From DASSKF01 sp035690725 (GTDB lineage: Bacteria; Actinomycetota; Actinomycetes; Actinomycetales; Dermatophilaceae), in the NCBI GenBank assembly GCA_035690725.1, contig DASSKF010000010.1, positions 1-9,446 on the forward strand: a DNA stretch of 9,446 nucleotides. Direction: 5' to 3'. The notes below the pieces were generated by a model that saw nothing but the letters and a program-made list of their open reading frames with translations, was not told the DNA's origin and made no database searches. Of the stretch, positions 1 through 7,900 are shown piece by piece; positions within the stretch are counted from its first letter, which is position 1, and each line of letters starts with the position of its first letter. The position numbers and the translations under genes were made by a program.

Positions 1-1921
1 GCTTCTCCAGCGAGGCGCGCGTCTTGCGCATCTCCGCCTCGCTGTAGGTGTAGACGTAGTCGTTCTTCTTCTTGCCCCCGTTGATCACCTCGATCCGGTG
101 CAGCGGCGGCATCGCGGCGTAGACCCGGCCGGCCTCGACCAACGGGCGCATGTAGCGGAAGAACAGCGTGAGCAGCAGGGTGCGGATGTGGGCGCCGTCC
201 ACGTCGGCGTCGGTCATGATGACGACCTTGCCGTAGCGGGCCATGTCCAGGTCGAACGAGCGGCCCGACCCCGCGCCGATCACCTGGATGATCGCGGCGC
301 ACTCGGCGTTCTTGAGCATGTCGCCGACCGACGCCTTCTGGACGTTGAGGATCTTGCCGCGGATCGGCAGCAGCGCCTGGTAGTCCGAGGACCGGGCCAG
401 CTTCGCGGTGCCGAGGGCGCTGTCGCCCTCGACGATGAACAGCTCGGAGCGGTCCACGTCGTTGCTGCGGCAGTCGGCCAGCTTCGCCGGCAGCGAGGAG
501 CTCTCCAGCGCGTTCTTGCGCCGCTGGGTCTCCTTGTGCATCCGGGCGCTGATGCGCGACTTCATCTCCGCGACGACCTTCTCCAGCAGCTGGGTCGACA
601 TCTGCTTGTCGGCCCGCTTGCTGGAGGTCAGCCGCGCGGTCAGCTCCTGCTCGACCACCTTCGAGACGATCGAGCGGACCGCCGAGGTGCCGAGCACCTC
701 CTTGGTCTGCCCCTCGAACTGCGGTTCGGCCAGCCGGACGGTCACCACGGCGGTCAGCCCGGCGAGGATGTCGTCCTTGTCGACCTTGTCGTTGCCCACC
801 TTGAGGCGCCGGCTGTTGACCTCCAGCTGCTTGCGGAAGACCTTGAGCAGCGCCTGCTCGAAGCCGGCGTGGTGGGTCCCGCCCTTCGGGGTGGCGATGA
901 TGTTGACGAAGGACTTCACTCGGGTGTCGTAGCCGGTCCCCCACCGCAGCGCCACGTCGACGCCGCACTCCCGCTCCACCTCGGTGGAGGTCATCTGCCC
1001 CTTGTCGTTGAGCACCGGGACCGTCTCGGTGAAGGTGCCCGAGCCCTGCAGCCGCCACGCGTCGGTGACGGCCGGGTCCTGGGCGAGGAACTCGGTGAAC
1101 TCGCTGATCCCCCCGTCGTGCTGGAAGACCTCCTCGTGCGGCCCGTCCTCCCCCGGCGTGCCGGGCAGGCGGCGCTCGTCGCGGATGACGAGGCTGAGCC
1201 CGGGGATGAGGAAGGAGGTCTGCCGCGCGCGCGCCACGAGCTCGTCGTAGTCGAAACGGGCCGACCTGATGAAGATCTGCGGGTCGGCCCAGTAGCGCAC
1301 CCGGCTGCCGGTCCTGCCGCGCTTCGCCTTGCCGACGATGCGCAGCTCGCTGTTCTTCACGTATGGCGTGAAGTCGGCTTCCGGGGTCTTGTCACCCTGC
1401 TTGCCCTGCTTGCCCGTCGGGTCGTCGAACACGCCGGGCTCGCCCCGGCGGAAGCTCATCGCGTAGACCTTGCTGCCCCGGTCGACCTCGACGTCCAGGC
1501 GCGCCGAGAGCGCGTTGACGACGGAGGCGCCGACGCCGTGCAGGCCGCCGGAGGCGGTGTAGGACCCGCCGCCGAACTTGCCGCCGGCGTGCAGCTTGGT
1601 GAACACGACCTCGACCCCGGACAGGCCGGTGCGGGGCTCGATGTCCACCGGGATCCCACGGCCGTTGTCGCGGACCTCGACCGACCCGTCGGCCATCAGG
1701 ACGACCTCGATGCGGTCACAGACGTCGGCCAGCGCCTCGTCGACGGCGTTGTCGATGATCTCCCACAGGCAGTGCATGAGCCCGCGGGAGTCGGTCGAGC
1801 CGATGTACATGCCGGGGCGCTTGCGGACGGCCTCCAGCCCCTCGAGCACCTGCAGGTGCCGCGCCGAGTACTCGCTGACACTGGTCCGGGAGGGCTTGGC
1901 GGAACTGGTCGAGGTGGCCAC
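1..1921 (-). CDS. parE: Type IIA DNA topoisomerase subunit B, ParE-like (topoisomerase IV B subunit), 3' end cut off by the window edge
   Basis: ATPase and TOPRIM subunit of a type II topoisomerase, expected to pair with a ParC/GyrA2 subunit for ATP-driven decatenation and supercoil relaxation. About 640 residues are visible from a GTG at 1921; the last part of the C-terminus (I guess 50-70 residues) lies beyond base 1. In order: the GHKL ATPase motif EIIDNAVDEA (residues 54-63, Asn58 the likely Mg-ATP ligand), DNGRGIPVD, the ATP-lid GLHGVGASVVNALS, the transducer domain, then TOPRIM with EGDSALGTAK (498-507) and the metal-binding TDADVDGAH (Asp571, 573, 575). EGDSALGTAK differs from the usual GyrB EGDSAGGSAK and matches, as I recall, the second B subunit of actinomycetes, so I prefer ParE over housekeeping GyrB. 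The GTG start is supported by AAGGAG 12 bases upstream; no in-frame ATG lies nearby upstream. The gene is divergent from the DUF7455-like gene. Family certain; ParE versus GyrB about 80%. Confidence 0.93.
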   Translation of the reverse strand, partial: MATSTSSAKPSRTSVSEYSARHLQVLEGLEAVRKRPGMYIGSTDSRGLMHCLWEIIDNAVDEALADVCDRIEVVLMADGSVEVRDNGRGIPVDIEPRTGLSGVEVVFTKLHAGGKFGGGSYTASGGLHGVGASVVNALSARLDVEVDRGSKVYAMSFRRGEPGVFDDPTGKQGKQGDKTPEADFTPYVKNSELRIVGKAKRGRTGSRVRYWADPQIFIRSARFDYDELVARARQTSFLIPGLSLVIRDERRLPGTPGEDGPHEEVFQHDGGISEFTEFLAQDPAVTDAWRLQGSGTFTETVPVLNDKGQMTSTEVERECGVDVALRWGTGYDTRVKSFVNIIATPKGGTHHAGFEQALLKVFRKQLEVNSRRLKVGNDKVDKDDILAGLTAVVTVRLAEPQFEGQTKEVLGTSAVRSIVSKVVEQELTARLTSSKRADKQMSTQLLEKVVAEMKSRISARMHKETQRRKNALESSSLPAKLADCRSNDVDRSELFIVEGDSALGTAKLARSSDYQALLPIRGKILNVQKASVGDMLKNAECAAIIQVIGAGSGRSFDLDMARYGKVVIMTDADVDGAHIRTLLLTLFFRYMRPLVEAGRVYAAMPPLHRIEVINGGKKKNDYVYTYSEAEMRKTRASLEK

Positions 1922-1933
1922 GGCGGTCCGGAG

Positions 1934-1939
1934 CTCCTT
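1934..1939 (-). promoter_or_regulatory. Ribosome binding site for parE-like gene
   Basis: AAGGAG on the minus strand, 12 bases before the GTG at 1921. The spacing is slightly long, but this is the only good Shine-Dalgarno match near the point where homology-like sequence begins, and it decides the start among the candidates. Confidence 0.55.
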
Positions 1940-2127
1940 CGTGCTGGTCGTGCTGGTTGTGCGCCGCCCGGCGGGTCCGGGGCCGACGAGGCAGCGTAAC
2001 GCGCCGGCCGTGGCCGCCCCGCCAGCACACGCCCCGGCGCCCCGGAGGCTATTCCGCGGTCAGCGAAACCAAGCCATGAGATTGTCCACATCGTGCGCGT
2101 CGAACTCGCGGGAACGCCCGCACGTGC

Positions 2128-2158
2128 TTGACTGTTGAGACAGGTGAACACGGATCAT
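2128..2158 (+). promoter_or_regulatory. Candidate promoter for the DUF7455-like / DUF456 genes
   Basis: TTGACT at 2128-2133 matches a sigma-70-type -35 box. The best -10-like hexamer downstream is GATCAT at 2153-2158, with a 19-base spacer that is longer than ideal; at 17 or 18 bases the hexamer is poor. The site lies about 85 bases before the DUF7455-like start. It is a weak call by eye; transcript start mapping would settle it. Confidence 0.25.
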
Positions 2159-2162
2159 GGGT

Positions 2163-2178
2163 CCGGCCGCGGGGCCGG
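2163..2178. repeat. Perfect inverted repeat, 6-bp arms with 4-base loop
   Basis: CCGGCC, loop GCGG, then GGCCGG: a perfect GC-only hairpin in the presumed leader of the DUF7455-like gene, about 63 bases upstream of its start. There is no T-tract, so it is not a classical intrinsic terminator. It could be a leader structure or a chance product of the high GC content. Confidence 0.45.
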
Positions 2179-2241
2179 TTCCGCGGTCCACCGCACAACC
2201 GCCGGGACGCCGTGAGGCGCCCACGACGAAGGAAGGCTGAC

Positions 2242-2463
2242 GTGACCACTGCTCTGGCCCACCCACTCACCGCAGTCGACCGTTGCGACCGCTGTGGGGC
2301 CCAGGCCTACGTCCGCGCCCGCCTCCATGGGGGCGAGCTGCTGTTCTGCGCGCACCACGCCCGGGAGCACCTGCCCCGGCTGCGCACGCTCGACGCCGAC
2401 ATCCAGGACGAGACCGACCGGCTCCACGACACGACCGCCACCGACCCGGAGGACGAGCGCTGA
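2242..2463 (+). CDS. DUF7455-like small Cys/His (zinc-ribbon-like) protein
   Basis: A 73-residue protein of unknown function that resembles the actinobacterial DUF7455 family, which I recall as typically 60-75 residues. Visible features: CDRCGAQAYVRA near the N-terminus, then ELLFCAHHARE. Cys15, Cys18, Cys36 and His38/His39 form a CxxC-x17-CxHH arrangement that could bind one zinc ion. The C-terminal third is acidic (Asp/Glu-rich). I chose the GTG at 2242 because GGAAGG lies 5 bases upstream and the family-like sequence begins just after it. A longer reading from the TTG at 2128 would add a basic, low-complexity N-terminus with no family resemblance. It is divergent from the parE-like gene and followed 61 bases later by the DUF456 gene, probably on the same transcript. 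The role is unknown; nucleic-acid or protein binding is only an inference from the Cys/His pattern. Confidence 0.9.
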   Translation: MTTALAHPLTAVDRCDRCGAQAYVRARLHGGELLFCAHHAREHLPRLRTLDADIQDETDRLHDTTATDPEDER

Positions 2464-2524
2464 GCTGACCCGCGCCACGCGACGCCGGCGGCGACCACAC
2501 CCACGGACCTGAGGGGACTGACCG

Positions 2525-3004
2525 GTGGACGCTGTCGTCTGGGTATCCGGGGCCGTGGTCCTGGTCGGCCTGGTCGGCATCGTCATCCCGGTCCTGCCCG
2601 GTCTGGTGCTGGTCGTCGCCGGCGTCCTGCTGTGGGCGACCGAGCAGCAGAGCGCCTTCGGCTGGACCGTGCTCGGGCTCGCCGTCGTCCTGGCGGCGGC
2701 GGGGATGGTGGTGGAGTACCTCGTCCCGGGGCGCCGGATGCGCGCGGCCGGGGTGCGCACCTCCACCCTGCTCGCGGGGGCGGCCCTGGCCGTCGTGGGG
2801 TTCTTCGTGGTGCCGGTCGTGGGCCTGGCGCTGGGGTTCGTGCTCGGCATCTACCTGGCCGAGCGGGGCCGCCGGGGTGGGCACGCGGCGGCGTGGGCGG
2901 CCACGAAGCAGGCGCTGCGCGCCGTCGTGCTGAGCATGGGGATCGAGCTGGCGACCGGCGCCCTCATCACGGCGATGTGGGTGGTCGCCGTCCTGGTCAG
3001 CTGA
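2525..3004 (+). CDS. DUF456 family integral membrane protein
   Basis: A 159-residue protein of unknown function, predicted to sit in the cytoplasmic membrane. Hydrophobic segments lie at about residues 4-39, 46-67, 80-112 and 128-158. The first contains the GLVGIVIPVLPGLVL motif (Gly, two Pro and a closing LPG) that I associate with DUF456, and the third repeats a Gly-rich pattern ending GIYLAE. A short basic loop (PGRRMR, near residue 70) and another (RGRRGG, near 115) separate the segments. The length fits the family (about 150-165). The GTG start is supported by GAGGGG about 8 bases upstream. The gene lies 61 bases downstream of the DUF7455-like gene and is probably co-transcribed. It ends 31 bases from the stop codon of the convergent DUF3040 gene. 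No biochemical role can be stated. Confidence 0.88.
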   Translation: MDAVVWVSGAVVLVGLVGIVIPVLPGLVLVVAGVLLWATEQQSAFGWTVLGLAVVLAAAGMVVEYLVPGRRMRAAGVRTSTLLAGAALAVVGFFVVPVVGLALGFVLGIYLAERGRRGGHAAAWAATKQALRAVVLSMGIELATGALITAMWVVAVLVS

Positions 3005-3015
3005 TCCTGGTCAAC

Positions 3016-3053
3016 TCAGTGCCAGTCGGTGCCAGTCAGTGCCAGTCAGTGCC
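3016..3053. repeat. 10-bp tandem repeat across the 3' end of the DUF3040 gene
   Basis: About 3.8 copies of the unit GCCAGTCAGT. The unit at 3021-3030 has one change (CGGT for CAGT), the units at 3031-3040 and 3041-3050 are identical, and partial units flank them. The array begins 12 bases after the DUF456 stop codon and extends into the DUF3040 gene, where it encodes the last residues (GTDWH) and its stop codon. The unit is not a multiple of three. There is no inverted symmetry, so this is not a terminator hairpin. Confidence 0.85.
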
Positions 3054-3509
3054 GCGCCGGCGGTCCCAGCGCTGCTCCATCCGCTGCATGAAACTGCCGT
3101 GCGAGCCGGTGCCGCCCCGGTTCTTGCGTCCGGGCCGGCCGGGAGCCTTGCCGGTCTTGCCGCCGCCCGCGGACTTCTTGCCGGGGCGGCCGCGCGGCGG
3201 CGTCTCGACGGTGCCGTCCTCGCGGACGGCGCCGAGCTGGCCGCGGTGACCGGGTGGGCTGATCGCCCACACCGCACCGGCCACCATGATGACGAAGCCG
3301 AGCGCCCCGAGCCAGACCAGCTGGTTCATGACCCCGAGCACGACGAGGGCGAGCCCGACGACCCCGCCGGTGACGCCGAGGGCGATCCGGTGACGGAGGC
3401 GCCGGCGGGCGGTGGAGCCGACCATGTGGGAGGCGAACTTGGGGTCCTCGGTGTACAGCGCTTGTTCCATCTGCTCCAGCAGATGTTGCTCGTGCTCAGA
3501 AAGTGGCAC
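3036..3509 (-). CDS. DUF3040 family membrane protein
   Basis: A 157-residue actinobacterial membrane protein of unknown function. The N-terminus MPLSEHEQHLLEQMEQAL followed by DPKFA is the hallmark of DUF3040 and probably forms a cytoplasmic helix. A basic stretch (RRRLRHR, 35-41) precedes two transmembrane helices at about 42-61 and 64-83. The remainder is a long hydrophilic tail rich in Gly, Arg and Lys. The GTG start at 3509 has GGGAGG 5 bases upstream. It follows dinB with a 47-base gap in the same direction, an arrangement I recall as common in actinomycetes, so it is probably the last gene of the dnaE2-dinB transcript. The 3' end lies in a 10-bp tandem repeat, so the last five codons may vary between strains. 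Topology and family are well supported; function is unknown. Confidence 0.92.
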   Translation of the reverse strand: MPLSEHEQHLLEQMEQALYTEDPKFASHMVGSTARRRLRHRIALGVTGGVVGLALVVLGVMNQLVWLGALGFVIMVAGAVWAISPPGHRGQLGAVREDGTVETPPRGRPGKKSAGGGKTGKAPGRPGRKNRGGTGSHGSFMQRMEQRWDRRRGTDWH

Positions 3510-3556
3510 CTTGACCTCCCGACCCCGGGCTCTACGTCTGTGAGAACAGCTCCCCT

Positions 3557-4891
3557 TCAGGATAGGTCGCCGTGGCGCCGAAGGGTAGCCGGAGTTGGTC
3601 GATGCAGGCCAGAGGGGGCTTCGCCGCCCCCGGACCGCACGAGGCTGGCGGGCCGGACGGCACCTGCCCCGAAGCGGGCGCTGGCCCGGTCGACGGCCCG
3701 GTCGGCGTCCCGCCAGCCGTGCTCCGGTTCGTCGAGCAGCCCCTGCACGGGGGCGGTCCTCGCGTCGACCAGGCCCTCGAGCCGGACCCCGACCAGCCGC
3801 AGCCGGGCCCGCTGCAGGCCGAGGCCGTCGAACAGCCCCTTGGCCACCGCGTAGACCTCCCGGCTGACGTCGGTGGGGTCGCGCAGGGTGCGGGAGCGGG
3901 TGATCGTGGTGAAGTCGGCGAAGCGCACCCGGACCGTCACCGTGCGTCCGGTCAGGCCGGCCGAGCGCACCCGGGCCGCCGTCCGGTCGCTCAGCTTGAG
4001 CAGGTGGCGGTGGATGACCACCGGGTCGTCGATGTCGTGGGGGAAGGTCTCGTCGGAGCCGATGCTGCGCTGTCTCGCGGCTCCTACAACGTCGCCGCTG
4101 GGCTCGCGCACCACCTGCTCCACCCCGCGGTCGTCGCGGCCCCACGCCAGCGCGTGCAGGTGCGGACCGAGCCGGTCGCCGAGCGCGCGGCGCAGGGTCT
4201 GCACCGGGGTGTGGGCGATGTCGCCGACGGTGCGCAGCCCGAGCCGCACCAGCACCTCCTCGGTGCGGTCCCCCACGCCCCACAGGGCAGCCACGGGCAG
4301 CTGGTGCAGGAACGCGACCGACTCGTCCGCGGGCACGACGAGCAGGCCGTCCGGCTTGGCCAGCCCGGAGGCGAGCTTGGCGACCAGCTTGGTCGAGGCC
4401 ACCCCGACCGAGCAGGTGATGCCCTGCTCGTCGGCGATGGTGTCGCGGATCGACCGGGCGATGGCGGCGGGTGGTCCGAGCCGCCGGATGACGCCGGCGA
4501 CGTCGAGGAAGGCCTCGTCGAGGGAGAGCGGCTCGACCACGGGGGTGACCTCGGCGAAGACCGCCATGATCGCCCGGGAGATCTGCTGGTAGCGGTCGTG
4601 GTCGGGCGCGAGCACCGTTGCCCGCGGGCACAGCCGGCGCGCGCGGGCCATCGGCATCGCCGCCACCACTCCGTGGGCACGTGCCTCGTAGGTGGCCGAC
4701 AGCACCACCCCCCGGTTGCCCCCGCCGATGAGGACCGGGGTCCCGACCAGCTCGGGGTGGTCCAGCAGCGTGGCCGAGGCGTAGAACGCGTCCATGTCGA
4801 CGTGCAGCACGGGGCAGCCGTCGTCGACCTGCCGCCCTCCGTCCGTCGCGGTCGGTGACAGGTGCGGCACCGCGAACCGGCGGCGGCTCAT
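3557..4891 (-). CDS. dinB: DNA polymerase IV (Y-family translesion polymerase DinB)
   Basis: A 444-residue Y-family polymerase that extends primers past damaged bases with low fidelity. Motif I HVDMDAFYAS (30-39) supplies Asp32 and the likely steric-gate Tyr37. Motif SLDEAFLDV (123-131) supplies catalytic Asp125 and Glu126. The palm motif STKLVAKLASGLAKPDG follows, then the thumb helix-hairpin-helix WGVGDRTEEVLVRLGL. The little-finger domain contains SIGSDETF and ends with FGAGAVRPASLV. All catalytic residues appear intact. The N-terminus carries about 25 extra residues before motif I. The C-terminal tail shows no QxxLF-type clamp-binding peptide; the nearest candidate is QGLLDE at residue 383. 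The ATG at 4891 has GGGGAGG 6 bases upstream. The start lies 27 bases after the dnaE2 stop codon, so the two are very probably co-transcribed. I saw no palindromic actinobacterial SOS box (GAAC-N4-GTTC) near it. Confidence 0.97.
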   Translation of the reverse strand: MSRRRFAVPHLSPTATDGGRQVDDGCPVLHVDMDAFYASATLLDHPELVGTPVLIGGGNRGVVLSATYEARAHGVVAAMPMARARRLCPRATVLAPDHDRYQQISRAIMAVFAEVTPVVEPLSLDEAFLDVAGVIRRLGPPAAIARSIRDTIADEQGITCSVGVASTKLVAKLASGLAKPDGLLVVPADESVAFLHQLPVAALWGVGDRTEEVLVRLGLRTVGDIAHTPVQTLRRALGDRLGPHLHALAWGRDDRGVEQVVREPSGDVVGAARQRSIGSDETFPHDIDDPVVIHRHLLKLSDRTAARVRSAGLTGRTVTVRVRFADFTTITRSRTLRDPTDVSREVYAVAKGLFDGLGLQRARLRLVGVRLEGLVDARTAPVQGLLDEPEHGWRDADRAVDRASARFGAGAVRPASLVRSGGGEAPSGLHRPTPATLRRHGDLS

Positions 4892-4918
4892 CGCGGGCCT
4901 CCCCGCACGGCGGCCACG

Positions 4919-7900
4919 TCACTGCCCCGAGCTGCCGGGGCTGGCGTGCCACAGCTTGCGCGGGGGACGGCCGGACCGGACGGTGTCGCCGGCCGGTGCG
5001 ACGTCGGCATACGGGGACTGCCGGAAGCCGGAGGCGTGCACGAGGACGCGCCGCCCGTCCGGCCGGGTCATCACCGGGCGGGTGGAGCGGGACTGGGCCG
5101 CCCCGGCCACCGCGTCGTGGTCGCCCTCGGGGACGGCGACGCCCTCCTCGGCGCGGGCCCGGGCCTGCGCGTCGGCCTCGGCCAGGGCCGCCAGGGCGCC
5201 GTCCGCCCCACCGCTGCACCAGGCGTCCCACAGCTCCGACAGCTCCCAGGCACCGGTCGCCCGCACCGAGATCCCGCGGGGACCGGTGCGGCGGACCACC
5301 CCGCGCACGAGCAGCAGCCAGGAGTGGAACACCGTGGAGGCGTAGGGACCCTGCACGTCCTCGAAGAACGTCGCGTCGACCGGCCCGGTGGCGTCGTCGA
5401 GGGTGAGGAAGACGACCCGGCGGCCCGAGCGCACCGGCGGGGTCTGGGTGGCGACCTTGACCCCGGCGACGAGCACCTCGGCCCGGTTGCGCTGCTGCAG
5501 CAGCCGGTCGGCGCGGGTGACTCCGAGCGCGTCGAGCAGCGGGCCGTAGAAGTCGACGACGTGTGCGCTCGCGTCCAGGCCGAGGATGTCGAGCTCGGCA
5601 CGCACCAGCTCGGCCCCGGTCATCTCCGGCAACCCGGTCGTCTCGGTGAGCGTGGGCTCGTCGCCGAGGTCGAGGGTGAGCTGGGTGTGGCCGGGCTGCG
5701 TGCCCTGCCCGGGCCGGCGTCCTCGCGCCTGGGCCGCGGCGCGGTCGGACACCTCCTGCACCGACGGCGGCGCCGAGTGGGGCCGTCCCCGGGACGAGCC
5801 GGCGGCACCGGAGCGTCGTCGCCCGCCACGGGAGCCGCCGGACGCCCGGGTCGACCGGGACCACCGGTCCAGCTCGGTCACGTGCAGCAGCAGGTCCCGC
5901 CGGGTGATCCGGCCGCGCCGGCCGAGGCCTTCCCCGCCGGTGCCGGTCGAGGTGAGCGACCGGATGCCGTAGAGGCCGTCGAACCCCCCGGCCATCGCCA
6001 GCCGCTCCACGACCGGGCGGCTGACGCGCGCCCGCTGCCAGAAGTCGGCCAGGCTCGCGTAGGGCTGCCCGTCGACGACCCGCTGCACCTCGTCGTCGCT
6101 GATCCCCTTCACGTCGGCCAGGGACAGCCGTATGCCGTGCCGCCCGTTCCCGCTCCCCCGCGCGTGGTGTGCCCTCGGGCCGCGCACGCCGGCCACCTCC
6201 ACCTCCGCGGCCCCCTCGACCGGCTCGACCCGATAGGTGCCGGCGGAGGCGTTGACGTCGAGGCCGAGGACGGGGACGCCGAAGTTGCGGGCGTCGTCGA
6301 GGATCAGCCGCTTGGGGTACATGCCGGGGTCGTGGGTGAGCACCCCGGCGAAGAAGGCCGCCGGGTGGTGGGCCTTCAACCACGCCGACTGGTAGGTCGG
6401 CAACGCGAACGCGGCGGCGTGGGCCTTGCAGAAGCCGAACGACGCGAACGCCTTGAGCACCTCCCAGATCCGGTCGACGTCCGAGGGCGCGTAGCCCCGG
6501 GCCCGGGCGGCCGGGCGCCACCAGCGCTCGACCTCCTCCTGCCCCTCCGGCGACCCGAGCGCCCGGCGCACCTCGTCGGCCTGCGCCAAGGTGACGCCGG
6601 TGGTCTCGCTGACGATGCGCAGCACCTGCTCGTGGAAGACGACGACCCCGTGGGTGTCGCGCAGTGCCGGGGCGAGGGTGGGGTGGAGGTACTCCGCGTC
6701 CTGCCACCCCTGCCGGGCCTGCAGGAACGGGGTGACCATGTCGGACTTCACCGGCCCGGGGCGGAACAGCGAGATGTCGATGATGAGGTCCTCGAAGGTC
6801 TCCGGGCCGAACTTGCCGACCAGCTCCCGTTGCCCCGGCGACTCGATCTGGAAGCAGCCCAGGGTGCGGGTGGACCGGATCAGCTCGTAGGTCGCCGGGT
6901 CGTCGAGGGGGACCTCGTCGCGGTCGTCGAGGTCGACCTCGACCTGCTCGACCCGGGACACCTCGGCGGTGGCGTGGGCCATCGCCGACTGCATCCGCAC
7001 CCCGAGCACGTCCAGCTTGAGCAGCCCGAGCGCCTCGACGTCGTCCTTGTCGAACTGGCTCATCGGGAAGCCCAGCCAGCTGGCCTCCACCGGGGTGCGC
7101 TCGAGCAGCTGCCGGTTGGACAGCACCACCCCGCAGGGGTGCAGCGCGATGTGCCGGGGCAGCCCGTCGAGCCGCTCCACGAGCTCGAAGAGCAGCTGCA
7201 GCCGCGGGGCCCCCAGCCCGCTGGCCCGCAGCTCGGGCAGCTCGCGGATGGCCGCCCGGGCGTCCCGGGCCCGGATGTGCGGGAACGCCTTGGCGACGGC
7301 GTCGATCTCCGCCGGCGGCATGCCGAGGGTGGCGGCGACGTCGCGGATCGCGTGCCGCACCCGGTAGGTGTCCATCATCGACACGCAGGTGACCCGGTCG
7401 CCGCCGAAGCGCTCGAGGACCCGCTCGTAGATCTCGGTGCGCCGAGCCGACTCCACGTCGACGTCGATGTCGGGCAGCTGCGCCCGCAGCGGGGAGCAGA
7501 ACCGCTCCATGAGCAGGCCGTGCCGCAGCGGCTCGACCCCGCTGATGCCGAGCAGGTAGTTGACCATGCTGCCCGCCCCGGACCCCCGGGCCGCGACCCG
7601 CACCCCCAGGTCCCGGATCAGGTCGCACACCGTCGCCACCGTCATGAAGTAGGTGGGGTAGCCGAGCCGGTCGATGACCTGCAGCTCCTCCTCGAGCCGC
7701 TCCAGCACCGAGCGGACCTCGCGGTCGCTGGCGCCGGCGTAGCGGGTGCCGACCGCGGCCCGGCACCGCTGCCCGAGCACGGCCCGGGCGTCCTCGTCGT
7801 CGGCCAGCCCGAGCACCGCCGGCTCGGGCAGGTGGACCGACCCGATGCCCAGGTCGGTCCGGGGATCCTGCTCGGAGCGCCGGGCGAGCTCGACGGTGTC

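Larger units (their letters stand above)
1922..2241. other. Divergent intergenic region between parE-like and DUF7455-like genes
   Basis: This 320-base spacer should hold the promoters and leaders of both divergent genes. The part from about 2067 to 2160 is less GC-rich than its surroundings. On the plus strand a TTGACT at 2128-2133 is the best -35-like hexamer. On the minus strand CTTGGT (2068-2073) and TAGCCT (2046-2051), 16 bases apart, are a weak candidate for parE, giving a leader of about 120 bases. The 8-bp palindrome GCACGTGC (2120-2127) abuts the TTGACT. Two hairpin-capable repeats lie at 2108-2121 (5-bp arms) and 2163-2178 (6-bp arms). Open frames crossing it show no family resemblance and I regard them as non-coding. 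Confidence 0.6.

Noticed and set aside
98..1999. 633-codon open frame on the plus strand opposite the parE-like gene
   Set aside because: The minus strand carries a clear topoisomerase with all motifs. The plus-strand product is a Gly/Arg/Asp/Val-rich low-complexity chain with no family resemblance, as expected for antisense frames in high-GC DNA.
2128..2241. Longer N-terminus for the DUF7455-like protein from a TTG at 2128
   Set aside because: The extension is basic low-complexity sequence, and a good ribosome binding site sits directly before the GTG at 2242.
3510..3556. Possible terminator or SOS operator between dinB and the DUF3040 gene
   Set aside because: Only 4-bp arms are present (CTGT-GAGA-ACAG and CCCG-GGGT-CGGG), without a T-tract and without the GAAC-N4-GTTC pattern of actinobacterial LexA sites.
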